Origin: DASTFP01 sp963816855
GTDB lineage: Bacteria; Verrucomicrobiota; Verrucomicrobiia; Chthoniobacterales; Terrimicrobiaceae
DNA length: 64,000 bases
Assembly (NCBI GenBank): GCA_963816855.1
Contig: CAWFMA010000036.1
Location: 1-64,000 of the forward strand
Direction of reading: 5' to 3'
Shown here piece by piece: positions 8,834 to 18,115 of the stretch (position 1 is its first letter; the number at the start of each line of letters is the position of its first letter). The notes beneath the pieces were generated by a model that was not told the DNA's origin, ran no database searches, and was given only the letters and a program-made list of their open reading frames with translations. The position numbers were made by a program, and so were the translations under genes.

Positions 8834-10243
8834 TCAGGCTGTCTCCAGCTTGTAGCGCTCATAGAGTTCCAGCGCCCTCCTCCGGACCGTTGTATGATCG
8901 ACCAGCGGCGCAGGATAGTTGCTTGCCAGGCGCTCACCGTGCGCGGGCGGTTCGCCGAATTTCTTCGCCGGAACATTGCGCAGCTCAGGCACCCAATTCT
9001 TGATGTATTCCCCCCGCGGATCGAACCGGGCCGCCTGCGTCCATGGATTCATGATTCGAAAATAGGGCGCCGCGTCGGCGCCGGTTCCGGCGCTCCACTG
9101 CCAGCCGCCATTGTTGCTGGCTATTTCACCATCCGTCAGCTTCTGCATGAAATACCTTTCGCCCAGTCTCCAGTCGAGTAGGAGGTCTTTGGTGAGAAAC
9201 ATGGCAACGATCATGCGCGCGCGATTCGGCATATAACCAGTTTCATTAAGTTGGCGGATCGCGGCATCAACGAGGGGCACCCCGGTTTCCCCGGCACACC
9301 ACTTCCTGAAGTGATCCTGGTTTCCGGGCCATTTCATTCCACGCAACTTCGGCTCGAATTCGACTTCGAGCACCTCCGGAAAGTGCCAAAGAATGCTCAG
9401 ATAAAACTCCCGCCAGACAAGCTCGTTGATAAATTTCCCGGCGCTCCTCCGGCCGGCCGCGGATAGCCCGCTGGAATGCTCCTCGCATTTCTGGAGCAGC
9501 TCTCGAATCGAGAGCAGGCCAAACCGCAGATCCTGCGAGAGCCGGGAAGTTGGCTTGCCAAGAAGGTTTCTGCCGACCTGATAGTCGGCTAGGCCTTTCT
9601 CCAAAAACATCTTCATCCGGCGCCTCGCAGCCTTCTCACCAGCTTCCGGGACATGGGTCTCGGAAGCGAGTCCCCACGTCCCCAAATCCGGGAGCGGCAA
9701 AGAGAAGACGCCTTCTGCCGGTTCAATCCTGCGGACTCGATTGGTGGTCGACGGTTTCTTCAGTCTCGCCCACGCCTTCGCGTAAGGAGTAAAGACCCTG
9801 AACGGTTCTCCCGCGACCGTTAGAAGCTCATTTCCGTCGTGAATAGAGACGTCGTTGCAGCCGACGATCTTGATCCCCATCCGCCGGCCGAGAGAAGTGA
9901 GTTCCCCCTCGACCTTTCGACCGTAGGGATCGGGGTCCCGATTGAAAAAGATAGCCTTGGCCTTTGTCTCCAGCGCCAGTCTTTCAAGCTCTTTGACAGG
10001 CGCCCCTCTGCGAATGACCAGTCGTCCCCCTATTTCCGCTAAACTGTCCCTTAGGGACTCCAGGCAGCCGCACAGAAACTGCTGACGATGGGCGCCCGTC
10101 CAGCCGTGACTCCCGCACCAATTGCTGAGGACATAGACAGGAACAACCTTGGCAGCCTGCGTCGCGACCGACGCAAGCGCCCGGTTATCCGCAGTCCGAA
10201 GGTCGCGGCGAAACCAAAGGATCGCCGTATCCACCCGCTCCAA
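8834..10243 (-). CDS. phr: deoxyribodipyrimidine photo-lyase (cryptochrome/photolyase family)
   Basis: The enzyme uses light and FAD to split cyclobutane pyrimidine dimers. The 469-residue protein has an N-terminal Rossmann-like antenna domain (AILWFRRDLRTADNRAL; AIFFNRDPDPYG) and the helical FAD domain. Typical segments are ELVWREFYLSILWHFPEV, GVPLVDAAIRQLNETGYMPN, RARMIVAMFLTKDLLLDW, and NNGGWQWSAGTGADAAPYFR followed by IMNPWTQAARFDP. The tryptophan-rich region and NNG motif favour a class I CPD photolyase over a cryptochrome. Start is TTG 10243 or GTG 10234. The gene runs towards tilS and ends six bases from the palindromic element. Confidence 0.95.
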   Translation of the reverse strand: MERVDTAILWFRRDLRTADNRALASVATQAAKVVPVYVLSNWCGSHGWTGAHRQQFLCGCLESLRDSLAEIGGRLVIRRGAPVKELERLALETKAKAIFFNRDPDPYGRKVEGELTSLGRRMGIKIVGCNDVSIHDGNELLTVAGEPFRVFTPYAKAWARLKKPSTTNRVRRIEPAEGVFSLPLPDLGTWGLASETHVPEAGEKAARRRMKMFLEKGLADYQVGRNLLGKPTSRLSQDLRFGLLSIRELLQKCEEHSSGLSAAGRRSAGKFINELVWREFYLSILWHFPEVLEVEFEPKLRGMKWPGNQDHFRKWCAGETGVPLVDAAIRQLNETGYMPNRARMIVAMFLTKDLLLDWRLGERYFMQKLTDGEIASNNGGWQWSAGTGADAAPYFRIMNPWTQAARFDPRGEYIKNWVPELRNVPAKKFGEPPAHGERLASNYPAPLVDHTTVRRRALELYERYKLETA

Positions 10244-10287
10244 AAGTCTCGCTTGGCGAGGCAGCCCCGGTCGGCAGAATCCCGCCG

Positions 10288-11133
10288 TTAAATCACGGCT
10301 TCGACCTTCGGCCGTTCCTTCTTGCTGAGAGCCTTGCGAAGCTTGTGAAGCGCAATATTCTGCAACTGCCGGATCCGCTCCCGCGTGACCCCGAACTTCT
10401 CGCCCACTTCCTCCAGCGTCTTGGGCTTCTGCCCATCGAGGCCAAACCGAGAGTTGATGATCCTCCGCTCGCGCTCGTCGAGCACGTCAAGTAACTCTCC
10501 GACTTCTTCACGGAGGTCCTTGTCCCGCAGGGTCTCGAAAGGATCGTCGGCCTCCTCATCGCCCACGATCTCCCCAAACTCGGTCGAATCGTCGTCCCCG
10601 ATCGGTTGGTCGAGCGAGGCGGGGCGGACGGCGGCGCTTTTCAGCTGAGTCACCTTCGAGGAGGAAAGTCCAATCTCCTCCGCGAGTTCGTCGTCGGTGG
10701 GTTCGCGGCCCAACTCTTCGGTCATCTGCATCGCGACCCGACGCATCTTCGAGATTTTGTCGACCAAGTGGACCGGTAAGCGGATCGTCTTGCTTTGATT
10801 CGCCAACGCCCTCTTGATAGATTGCTTGATCCACCAGGCAGCATAGGTGCTCAGCTTTCCGCCTTTTTTCGGATCGAACCTCTCCACGGCTTTCATCAAG
10901 CCAATGTTGCCTTCAGAAATCAAATCAAGCAGCGGCAACCCGAGATTCGCATAGTCCCTCGAGATCTTTACCACCAGCCGCAGATTCGACCGCACCATTT
11001 CCGAGCGCGCCTTTTGATCACCACGTTTAATCTTGCGCGCAAGCTTTACTTCCTGCTCGGGTGTCAAAAGCGGAAACTGTGCAATCTCTCTCAGATACAG
11101 CTGAAAGCCTGTCTCGTTGTCTTCCAAAGCCAT
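10288..11133 (-). CDS. RpoD/RpoS-family (group 2-like) sigma factor
   Basis: This 281-residue sigma-70 protein lacks the long N-terminal region 1.1 of primary RpoD. It starts with region 1.2 (FQLYLREIAQFPLLTPEQEV). Region 2 follows with NLRLVVKISRDYANLGLPLL and AAWWIKQSIKRALANQSKTI (core binding and -10 recognition), then region 3. Region 4 has TLEEVGEKFGVTRERIRQLQ for -35 binding. Small size and high core similarity suggest a group 2 alternative or the main factor of a lineage with a short RpoD. Upstream is an AT-rich promoter region with two palindromes (11203-11230). It is followed by phr 44 bases downstream on the same strand, so both may be co-transcribed. Confidence 0.93.
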   Translation of the reverse strand: MALEDNETGFQLYLREIAQFPLLTPEQEVKLARKIKRGDQKARSEMVRSNLRLVVKISRDYANLGLPLLDLISEGNIGLMKAVERFDPKKGGKLSTYAAWWIKQSIKRALANQSKTIRLPVHLVDKISKMRRVAMQMTEELGREPTDDELAEEIGLSSSKVTQLKSAAVRPASLDQPIGDDDSTEFGEIVGDEEADDPFETLRDKDLREEVGELLDVLDERERRIINSRFGLDGQKPKTLEEVGEKFGVTRERIRQLQNIALHKLRKALSKKERPKVEAVI

Positions 11134-11561
11134 CGTTTCGGGGTCCTCTATTTGTTACGTTCTTGATCAAGCCTCAGGATGCCTAAATTATAGTTATTTA
11201 ATGAGGTTAACCTCTTAGACACTATGTGTCACGTCTTGTTCAAAAAATATGAAAAAAAATCCGCTCAGACCGATCCCTCTTAAGATTCATGGTGTAAATG
11301 AGTTACGATATGGCGGACCGGAAGCGGATCTCCATTTTCGGGGAGTGCAAGAAATGATTTTTGCAGGCCGGGTTGAAAGCAAAGCTGCGGCAATGTCGCG
11401 GCGCTTGAGTTCTCGGTTGAGTTTGCCGTAACCTACCTCACTTTTGACGCCCCGTTCGGATGACGCGTCGGCAGACCTCCAATTCTTGGTCTGGAACAGC
11501 CTGAAGCGGAGTTTCCGGGTATCGCCGGCGCCCAAATATTCAAATAAGGACGAGAGATTCG
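11134..11561. promoter_or_regulatory. AT-rich divergent intergenic region with two palindromes
   Basis: This 428-bp gap separates the leftward sigma-factor gene from the rightward glycosyltransferase gene, so it must carry both promoters. The part at about 11155-11260 is much richer in A+T than its surroundings. It contains the perfect 12-bp palindrome GAGGTTAACCTC (11203-11214) and GACAC-TAT-GTGTC (11218-11230), four bases apart, both about 70-100 bases before the sigma-factor start. They are candidate operators. No convincing gene is present; a 60-codon open frame from 11249 has no family likeness. Confidence 0.5.
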
Positions 11562-12722
11562 ATGCGTATCCTGGTAAGCGGACTGATCGGCCAGTATGCT
11601 TTTGGCGGCGTAACTTGGGACTACATGCAGTACGTTCTCGGGTTCCGCAGTCTGGGCCATGATGTCTGGTATCTCGAGGATTCGGCCAATTGGGCCTACG
11701 ATCCCAAAAAACAGGAGCCGAGTGCGGATTGCTCCCATAACGTAAACTATCTGGATCGCATCATGCGTGAGTTCGACATGGGAGACCGCTGGATTTATCG
11801 CAACGAACCGGACGGCGCCTATCACGGCGTCACCGATGCCGGGATGGCGGAAAAGATCATCGTCGGGGCAGACGTCCTCGCGAACGTTTCGGGTGCCTGC
11901 TGGCTGCGACCCCTAACGGCCAAAATCGGCAAAAAGCTCTTTCTCGACGGGGATCCCATGTTTACCCACATCAAACTGACCCGCGGAGAGCGAGCATACG
12001 TGGATCGTGTTCGCGCCCACGAACGTCATTTCACTTTTGGACTGAACGTCGGAAAAGCCGGATGCAAGGTGCCGACGGCGGGACTCGATTGGCGTCCGAC
12101 AGTGCAACCGATTGCCCTCGAATGGTGGACAAGGGCTCTGAGCACGCCCGAAGAAGGCCATATCGCTAACGGGGCATGGACCACGGTCATGAACTGGGCC
12201 AGCTACAAGCCCGAGGAATTTGAAGGGGAAAGCTACGGACAGAAAGACGTCGAGTTTATGCGCTTCGCCGAGCTACCGGGCCGCGTCGGCGAAAAATTTG
12301 TTCTCGCCATGGGACAGGGACCCGGGAAGAGCCGCCCGACGCCATATCTCGAATCCTTAGGCTGGAAAATCATCGAACCGGACTCCTATTTGCCCGATTA
12401 CGCCACCTACCACGATTTTCTTTCACGTTCCAAAGCGGAGTGGAGCATCGCGAAGAATGGATACGTGAAATCACGCAGCGGCTGGTTCAGTTGCCGCACT
12501 GCGTGCTATCTAGCCGCCGGCAAGCCGGTGGTAGTTCAAGATACCGGATGGAGCGAGCATTTGCCATCGGGTGACGGGGTGCTTTGCTTTTCCACCCTTG
12601 CAGAAGCAGTCGGCGCAATCGAAACGGTCTCGGGCAACTATGCTCACCACTGCCAAGCCGCTCGCGACTACGCCAAAGCCCATTTCGACGCCATGCGAAT
12701 TTGCGCGGAGTTGCTCGAGTGA
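11562..12722 (+). CDS. GT-B type glycosyltransferase-like protein
   Basis: The 386-residue protein starts with a Rossmann-type MRILVSGLIGQYAFGGVTWD and has a C-terminal half like GT-B transferases. There SAKNGYVKSRSGWFSCRT-like text is followed by AAGKPVVVQDTGWSEHLPSG, DGVLCFSTLAEAVGAIE and a closing helix. The region ACWLRPLTAKIGKKLFLDGD in the middle probably frames the interdomain cleft. The donor and acceptor cannot be named. ATG 11562 has an AAGGA about 12 bases upstream. The stop overlaps the GTG start of the chelatase-like gene (GTGA), so the two proteins are made from one message and may be related in function. Confidence 0.75.
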   Translation: MRILVSGLIGQYAFGGVTWDYMQYVLGFRSLGHDVWYLEDSANWAYDPKKQEPSADCSHNVNYLDRIMREFDMGDRWIYRNEPDGAYHGVTDAGMAEKIIVGADVLANVSGACWLRPLTAKIGKKLFLDGDPMFTHIKLTRGERAYVDRVRAHERHFTFGLNVGKAGCKVPTAGLDWRPTVQPIALEWWTRALSTPEEGHIANGAWTTVMNWASYKPEEFEGESYGQKDVEFMRFAELPGRVGEKFVLAMGQGPGKSRPTPYLESLGWKIIEPDSYLPDYATYHDFLSRSKAEWSIAKNGYVKSRSGWFSCRTACYLAAGKPVVVQDTGWSEHLPSGDGVLCFSTLAEAVGAIETVSGNYAHHCQAARDYAKAHFDAMRICAELLE

Positions 12723-13540
12723 ACCGCGGATTTTCCGATTCGGCTCTGGTCTTGATCGGGCACGGTTCGACATTGAATCCGGATTCGAGCGCGCCGACCC
12801 AGGCCCATGCCCGGGTAATCCGGGAGCGGGGAATTTTCCATGAAGTGCACAGTTGCTTCTGGAAGGAAGAACCCTCCCTGCGCGAAGTACTGAGAATGGT
12901 GGAGAGCGAGACGGTCTACGCTGTTCCTGTCTTCATCAGCGAGGGGTATTTTACGCGCGTCGTCATCCCGCGTGAATTGGAGCTGACGGGACGCAGTACC
13001 TCTCGCGACGGGCGGACAATTCTCTATTGCGAACCGGTCGGAAATCACCCCCGAATGACCGACGCGCTCCTTCGGCGAGCCCGGAACGTTGCTCCGAACG
13101 TGCCACCGGAAGCGACGAGCCTTTTCATCGTGGGACATGGCACAGAACTCAATGATAACTCCGCCAAGGCGGCAAAGGACCAGGCAGCGAAGATCAGGGC
13201 GCTGGGCAGCTATGCTCAGGTCCTCTCAGCCTACATGGAAGAGCCGCCACGGATTTGTGAATGGGACAAGCTTTCGGAATACCCGAACGTGGTGATTGTC
13301 CCCTTTTTCATTGCTGACGGATTGCACAGCTATCAGGACATTCCCGTATTGATCGGCCTTGAGGCCGTCGCGGGGCCTGCGGCCAGCGAAGCTCAAATTT
13401 TCCGGCGAAATCCGTATCACCTGCGTGGGAAAAAGCTTTTCTACGCGAGCGCAATCGGCACTGAACCGATGCTTGCCGAGGTAATTCTCGACCAGGTAGC
13501 GGCCGCCGCGGCTCGCGCGATCGAGAATTCTGTGGGTTAA
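12719..13540 (+). CDS. CbiX/sirohydrochlorin chelatase-like protein, two-domain
   Basis: Two CbiX-type halves are fused in 273 residues. Half one has SALVLIGHGSTLN and PVFISEGYFTRVVIP; half two has SLFIVGHGTELNDNS and PFFIADGLHSYQDIP. In active chelatases each half gives a metal-binding histidine in HG(S/T) and one in the GYH/LH position. Half two keeps the second histidine (GLHSYQDIP), while half one has F (GYFTRVVIP), so the metal site may be asymmetric. Known relatives insert Co, Ni or Fe into sirohydrochlorin. No other cobalamin or siroheme gene is nearby, and the partner is a glycosyltransferase-like gene whose stop overlaps this GTG start, so the substrate may differ. Confidence 0.78.
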   Translation: MNRGFSDSALVLIGHGSTLNPDSSAPTQAHARVIRERGIFHEVHSCFWKEEPSLREVLRMVESETVYAVPVFISEGYFTRVVIPRELELTGRSTSRDGRTILYCEPVGNHPRMTDALLRRARNVAPNVPPEATSLFIVGHGTELNDNSAKAAKDQAAKIRALGSYAQVLSAYMEEPPRICEWDKLSEYPNVVIVPFFIADGLHSYQDIPVLIGLEAVAGPAASEAQIFRRNPYHLRGKKLFYASAIGTEPMLAEVILDQVAAAAARAIENSVG

Positions 13541-13582
13541 GCGAGGTCGCCAATCGCTCGAAGCAAGAGACGGAGTCCTGCT

Positions 13583-14611
13583 TCAGTAGGCGAGTCGAAA
13601 TAGGCCGTTTTGCGCGAGCCCCCAACGCATCATTCGTTCGGCATCGTCAAAGATGTACTGTGTCTTGCTGCCAAACTGAGCCAGAATCACTTCGCGGCCT
13701 CCCATCGACGCGCTCGAAATCAAGCATCGTCCGGCAGCGTTCGTGTAGCCGGTCTTCATTCCATTGAAGATCGACGAGCGCTTGAGCAACTTGTTGGTGT
13801 TTTCCAGGACCTTGCTTCTGCCCGTGGCATATACGAAAACGAAATAGCGGCTGCCGACGAGCCGGCGCAGGAATGGCTCCCTGTAGGCCCGGAAGGCGAT
13901 GCGAGCCATGTCGCGCGCCGTGGAGTACTGATACGCGGGGAGCCCGTGCGGATTGACAAAGTGCGAGTCATGAGCGCCCAACTCCCAGGCCGTCGTATTC
14001 ATCGCGGCGGCAAAAGTCGCCAGATTTCCGAAGCAGTCCCGGGCCAGCGCGGCGGCAGCGTCATTTTCGCTCTTGACCAGCATGGCGGAGAGCAACATGC
14101 GCCGCGTGTACCATTGACCGGGACGGACCCCGAGCTTGCTTGGTTCGACCCGAGTATCGTCGGGCGAGATGACGACGCGATTCTCGAGACTTCCTTTCCT
14201 CAGAATAACCAGCGCAGTCAAAAGCTTTTGAGTGCTCGCAACTTGCGTGCGTTCGTCGGCGTTCTTCTGATACAGTGTCAGACCGCTTCGCGCGTCAATC
14301 ATGATTGCGCTGCGAGCGTGAAGGCTGGGAGCAGCCGCCGGCCAGAGCGAACTCGCCCCGGGCGGCGAGTCGCCGACGGGAGAACGCCAGAGCTCTGCGC
14401 GTCTGACGGGCGCTGAGGGAGGCTCCTCGGCGGCGCATCCGGCGAAAATCAAGGCCACCAGCAGGAACGCGCGTCTCTGCGCCGTTTTGCGCCCGAACAG
14501 CGCTTCAAATCCATGGCCTCTAGAGCGTTCGGCAGAATCTCCGCCCCAATGGCTCGTGGGCAGCCGGCTCAGGCGTTTCGTTGCAAGACGCGTCCAGTTC
14601 AAAACCGCCAT
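13583..14611 (-). CDS. serine-type D-Ala-D-Ala carboxypeptidase (peptidase S11), probable lipoprotein
   Basis: This penicillin-binding protein of the DacA type trims the terminal D-alanine of peptidoglycan stem peptides. All three active-site motifs are visible: S126-T-Q-K129 (SxxK), S181-E-N183 (SxN) and K286-T-G288 (KTG, in NGMKTGYTNAAG). A hydrophobic stretch FLLVALIFAGC ends in a lipobox with Cys59, suggesting lipid anchoring. That leaves an unusually long 48-residue N-terminal region, so the true start may be downstream of ATG 14611, though I see no clear alternative. The C-terminal S11 domain after the transpeptidase core is absent or very short. It follows fruK at 67 bases, same strand. 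Confidence 0.9.
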   Translation of the reverse strand: MAVLNWTRLATKRLSRLPTSHWGGDSAERSRGHGFEALFGRKTAQRRAFLLVALIFAGCAAEEPPSAPVRRAELWRSPVGDSPPGASSLWPAAAPSLHARSAIMIDARSGLTLYQKNADERTQVASTQKLLTALVILRKGSLENRVVISPDDTRVEPSKLGVRPGQWYTRRMLLSAMLVKSENDAAAALARDCFGNLATFAAAMNTTAWELGAHDSHFVNPHGLPAYQYSTARDMARIAFRAYREPFLRRLVGSRYFVFVYATGRSKVLENTNKLLKRSSIFNGMKTGYTNAAGRCLISSASMGGREVILAQFGSKTQYIFDDAERMMRWGLAQNGLFRLAY

Positions 14612-14678
14612 CGTCTCCGAATGATAGGAGCAGCCGCCGCTAAACGGCCGGCCCTTTCATGCAAGCAACCTGTCACCC

Positions 14679-15605
14679 TCAGCTCGTGATAGCGACTTTC
14701 TCGGACAAAGCCTCGACCGTTAACTCTGGGTCAAGCTTGCCGATCGCGCGCACGGAAAACGCGGTCGACAGGCGCGCGGCTTGAGGAAGGCTCAATCCGC
14801 GAAGCTTGGCTGAAACCATCCCGGCCACCATCGCGTCGCCCGCCCCGACCGTGCTGCGCACTTCGATCTCGGGAGGCGTGGCAAAAAAAACTCCTTCGCT
14901 CCCGACAAAACAAGCGCCTTCGTGTCCCATCGACACAACTACTGTTCCGATCCCTTGCGCGACCAATTCGCGAGCAGCCTCGATCACCGCTTCGCGCGAC
15001 GGCAGAGGCCGCTTTACCAAGGCCTCCAACTCGTGGATGTTGGGTTTGATGAGCGTGGGCAAAGCCTCGATCGCGTGATTCAATGTCTCCCCGCTCGTAT
15101 CCAAGGCGACTTTCTTTTGGCGCGCCTTCAACGATTGCGCCAGCTCGCGGTAAATGGTCGTTTCTACGCCCGGGGGCAAGCTTCCGGCGATGACAAACCA
15201 TTCCGCGCTGATTTGATCGATGGCTGCGCGGAGCGTTACGATGTCGCTCGGCAAAGGCTCCGCACCGGCGAAATTGATGTCGGTCGTCTCCTTGCGGACA
15301 GGATCGGTGATCTTGATTCCGACTCGAGTCTCTCCTTCCAGGCGCACGAAGTGGTCAGCGATCCGCTTGCGCGCGAAGAGCCGCTCAAAGACGGCGGAGT
15401 TCTCACGCCCCAGGAAACCGGTCACCGCCACCGTGTGACCGACATCGGCTAGCGACGAGGCCACGTTCACACCCTTCCCCCCGGCGTTGAGATATTCCCC
15501 TTGAACCCGGTTGACCTTCCCTGCCTCGAAATTCGGAATCGTAATCGTACGATCAATGGCAGGATTCAGCGTGATGGCTAAACAATCGTAATTCTTGGCG
15601 GGCAT
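14679..15605 (-). CDS. fruK: 1-phosphofructokinase
   Basis: FruK phosphorylates fructose 1-phosphate, the product of the fructose PTS, to fructose 1,6-bisphosphate. The 308-residue PfkB-family protein shows NAGGKGVNVASSLADVGH near residues 41-58 and the catalytic anion-hole signature STVGAGDAMVAGM near 250, whose aspartate is the base. ITLNPAIDRTITIPNF at the start is typical of the 1-PFK/tagatose-6-P kinase subgroup. The choice of FruK over LacC rests on its place: last gene of a fruA-EIIA/HPr/EI-fruK operon, with only four bases after the fusion gene. Confidence 0.94.
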   Translation of the reverse strand: MPAKNYDCLAITLNPAIDRTITIPNFEAGKVNRVQGEYLNAGGKGVNVASSLADVGHTVAVTGFLGRENSAVFERLFARKRIADHFVRLEGETRVGIKITDPVRKETTDINFAGAEPLPSDIVTLRAAIDQISAEWFVIAGSLPPGVETTIYRELAQSLKARQKKVALDTSGETLNHAIEALPTLIKPNIHELEALVKRPLPSREAVIEAARELVAQGIGTVVVSMGHEGACFVGSEGVFFATPPEIEVRSTVGAGDAMVAGMVSAKLRGLSLPQAARLSTAFSVRAIGKLDPELTVEALSEKVAITS

Positions 15606-15609
15606 AAAC

Positions 15610-18081
15610 TCAGTGGGTAAGTTGCCTCACTTCGGGCGCGGTCGAGCAAGCGAGAGCTTTGCGCGCCAGGTTTTGGGCATCGGCCAGCTTGATTTTCCGC
15701 AGCGAGGCCTTGACCGCAGCGATACTCGGCAAACTCATGCTCAGTTCAGCGACGCCAAGCCCGGTAAGGATCGCGGCCCCGATCGGATCGCCCGCGACGC
15801 CGCCGCAGACTCCGACCCACTTTCCCGCTCCCTTGGCCGCGCGGACGGTCATATCGATCATGCGCAGCACCGCCGGGTGAAGTCCATCGACGTTCTTTGC
15901 CAGCGCCGCATGCATTCGGTCCATGGCCAAGGTATATTGAGTGAGATCGTTGGTGCCAATCGAGAAGAAGTCGACCTGCTTGGCAAACTCCGGCGCCATG
16001 AGCACGGTCGAAGGCACCTCGACCATAATGCCGATTTCAACCGGCGGCACATCCAACTCTTTGCGGACCTGCTCGGCGACGTCCTTTGCGGCGATCAGAT
16101 CCTCCAAGGTGCTGATCATCGGGAACATGATCTTGATCGGGCCAGTTTTGGAAGCGCGATAGATCGCCCTCAGTTGGGGCAAGAAAATCCCCGGCTGCCG
16201 CAAGCAAAGGCGGATCCCCCGAACACCGAGAAACGGGTTCTCCTCTTCGGGAAGCGAGATGTACGACGCTATCTTGTCGCCCCCGATGTCCAAGGTTCGA
16301 AGAATCAGCGGGAGACCGTTCAGCGCGCGGGTCATTTCGCTGTAGGCTTCGAATTGTTCGTCTTCCGAGGGAGGCGTGTCCCGATCGAGGAACAGAAACT
16401 CCGTTCGCATCAGGCCGATTCCCTCCGCGCCTGCTTCCACGGCTGCAGCCGCCTCGGCCGCTTTGCCGATGTTGGCGACGACCTCGACGCGATGGCCGTC
16501 GGAAAGGACGGCCGGCTCATACCGGGTCGCATATTCCTGGTCGCGGCGGTTCGCCATGTCGACCTGAAAGCGCTTGGCAGACTCGATATCTTCCGCGCTT
16601 GGCTCAATGTACAACCTTCCGGCCGAGCCATCCAAAATACATAAAGTCCCGGTTTTCACCTCGAGAGCTGCCGCGCCCGCGCCCACAACGCAGGGAATGT
16701 CGAGCGAGCGGGCGATAATCGCGGTATGGGCGGTTGGACCGCCCGACGCGGTGCACAGGCCCAAGATGCGCTTCGGATCAAGCTGCGCCGTGTCCGAAGG
16801 CGTCAGATCGTCCGCGGAAAGGATCACCGGTTCATCTGGCAGGCGAGGCGCGCCATGTTCCGCTCCAGCTAGCAAACGAAGAACGCGTTGTCCGATATCG
16901 TGCAAATCCGCCGCCCGCTCCGCGAGGCGCTCGTTCTCAATCTGCTTGAGCTCGACCGATCGGCGCTCGATCGCCTGCTGCCAGGACCATGACGCGCTGT
17001 GGCCGTTTTCAATCTGGGTGCAGACTTCCAGAAAAATCTCGGCGTCGTTCAAAAGCGCCAGATGGGCCCGAAAAATCGCCGCTTCCCCTTTTCCGGACTG
17101 GCTTTTGACCTGCTCGTAAATCTCCGAGATCTGTTCGTTGGCCGTCGCGATGGCCCGTTTCAGCGCAAGTTCCTCCGAGGCAACATCTTTTGGATTATCT
17201 TCTACAAGGATATGCGTTGTTTGGAACTGATACAACGGACCAATCGCGATTCCCGGCGACGCGGAGACGCCCGCCAGGGCATGTCCGGCCGATTCGGGAA
17301 CCCACTTATCCTCCTCCGAGATCGTTTCCCTGACCTCCTCCACATCCCCGAGCCCGCTATCGACCGCTTCCTTCAGAGCCTTCAACGCCGCCTCGGCATC
17401 GGCCCCCGAAGCGATGATGCGAATTGTCTCGCCCCCGGGAGTGCCTAGTTTCAAAAGCGCAGCCATCGACTTTCCGTTCGCGATCTTGGTGCCATACTGG
17501 ACGCGGACATCCGATTGGAATTGGCTGGCAACCTCGACAAACATGGTGGCTGGACGCGCGTGCATGCCTGCGCTGCCCACAATCTTGGCATCCACGTGAT
17601 GTGCCCCCTGCGGCAGTTCGGCGGTATCGGCGGATTCTGCTCCCGGGGTGGAAGCTTCGCGGCTTAACCCGGAAATGATGTCTTCCGGGTTCTTGGTCTT
17701 GGCCAGTTGTTCGGCTCTCGCCGGATCGTCGAGGACATCGGTGAGTGCTGCCAGAACGCCGAGGTGCTCGTCGGATTTGGCCGCGATTCCCACAATGATG
17801 TGCGCAACCTTGCCTGGCCCCCACTCGACTCCCTCCGGAAGCTGAACCACGGAAATTCCCGTTGCGCGGATCAACTCGCGGTCCTTGGCCATGCCGTGCG
17901 GAATCGAGATTCCGTTACCGAGGTAGGTATTGGCCTGCCCTTCGCGACCGATCATGCTCTCGATGTAGCCCGGCTCGATATAGCCCGATTCTACGAGAAC
18001 CTGTCCGGCAGCTCGAATGGCTTCGTTCTTGTTCGCGGCGCGCGCACCGATCCGAATGTTTTGAGGGGTGAGTTGAATCAT
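15610..18081 (-). CDS. PTS fusion protein EIIA(Fru)-HPr-Enzyme I
   Basis: One 823-residue polypeptide holds three phosphocarriers. Residues 1-145 are a mannitol/fructose-type EIIA with phospho-His62 (GISIPHGMA). Residues 160-250 are HPr with His174 (GSAGMHARPATMF) and a Ser-containing GKSMAALLKLG loop. Residues 265-823 are Enzyme I with His452 (GGPTAHTAIIARSLDIPCVVG) and the PEP-binding barrel (MVEVPSTVLMAPEFA, GTNDLTQYTLA). Such multiphosphoryl transfer proteins pass phosphate from PEP through one chain to the fructose EIIB. No separate ptsH/ptsI is in the window, so this operon is self-sufficient. HPr Ser-like regulation cannot be judged from sequence alone. Confidence 0.95.
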   Translation of the reverse strand: MIQLTPQNIRIGARAANKNEAIRAAGQVLVESGYIEPGYIESMIGREGQANTYLGNGISIPHGMAKDRELIRATGISVVQLPEGVEWGPGKVAHIIVGIAAKSDEHLGVLAALTDVLDDPARAEQLAKTKNPEDIISGLSREASTPGAESADTAELPQGAHHVDAKIVGSAGMHARPATMFVEVASQFQSDVRVQYGTKIANGKSMAALLKLGTPGGETIRIIASGADAEAALKALKEAVDSGLGDVEEVRETISEEDKWVPESAGHALAGVSASPGIAIGPLYQFQTTHILVEDNPKDVASEELALKRAIATANEQISEIYEQVKSQSGKGEAAIFRAHLALLNDAEIFLEVCTQIENGHSASWSWQQAIERRSVELKQIENERLAERAADLHDIGQRVLRLLAGAEHGAPRLPDEPVILSADDLTPSDTAQLDPKRILGLCTASGGPTAHTAIIARSLDIPCVVGAGAAALEVKTGTLCILDGSAGRLYIEPSAEDIESAKRFQVDMANRRDQEYATRYEPAVLSDGHRVEVVANIGKAAEAAAAVEAGAEGIGLMRTEFLFLDRDTPPSEDEQFEAYSEMTRALNGLPLILRTLDIGGDKIASYISLPEEENPFLGVRGIRLCLRQPGIFLPQLRAIYRASKTGPIKIMFPMISTLEDLIAAKDVAEQVRKELDVPPVEIGIMVEVPSTVLMAPEFAKQVDFFSIGTNDLTQYTLAMDRMHAALAKNVDGLHPAVLRMIDMTVRAAKGAGKWVGVCGGVAGDPIGAAILTGLGVAELSMSLPSIAAVKASLRKIKLADAQNLARKALACSTAPEVRQLTH

Positions 18082-18115
18082 GGTCGAATTCGTACGGGTT
18101 CTTTGGATTTATTGA

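Noticed and set aside
11249..11431. A 60-codon open frame in the gap before the glycosyltransferase gene.
   Set aside because: No family likeness and no clear ribosome site; the region better fits a promoter gap.
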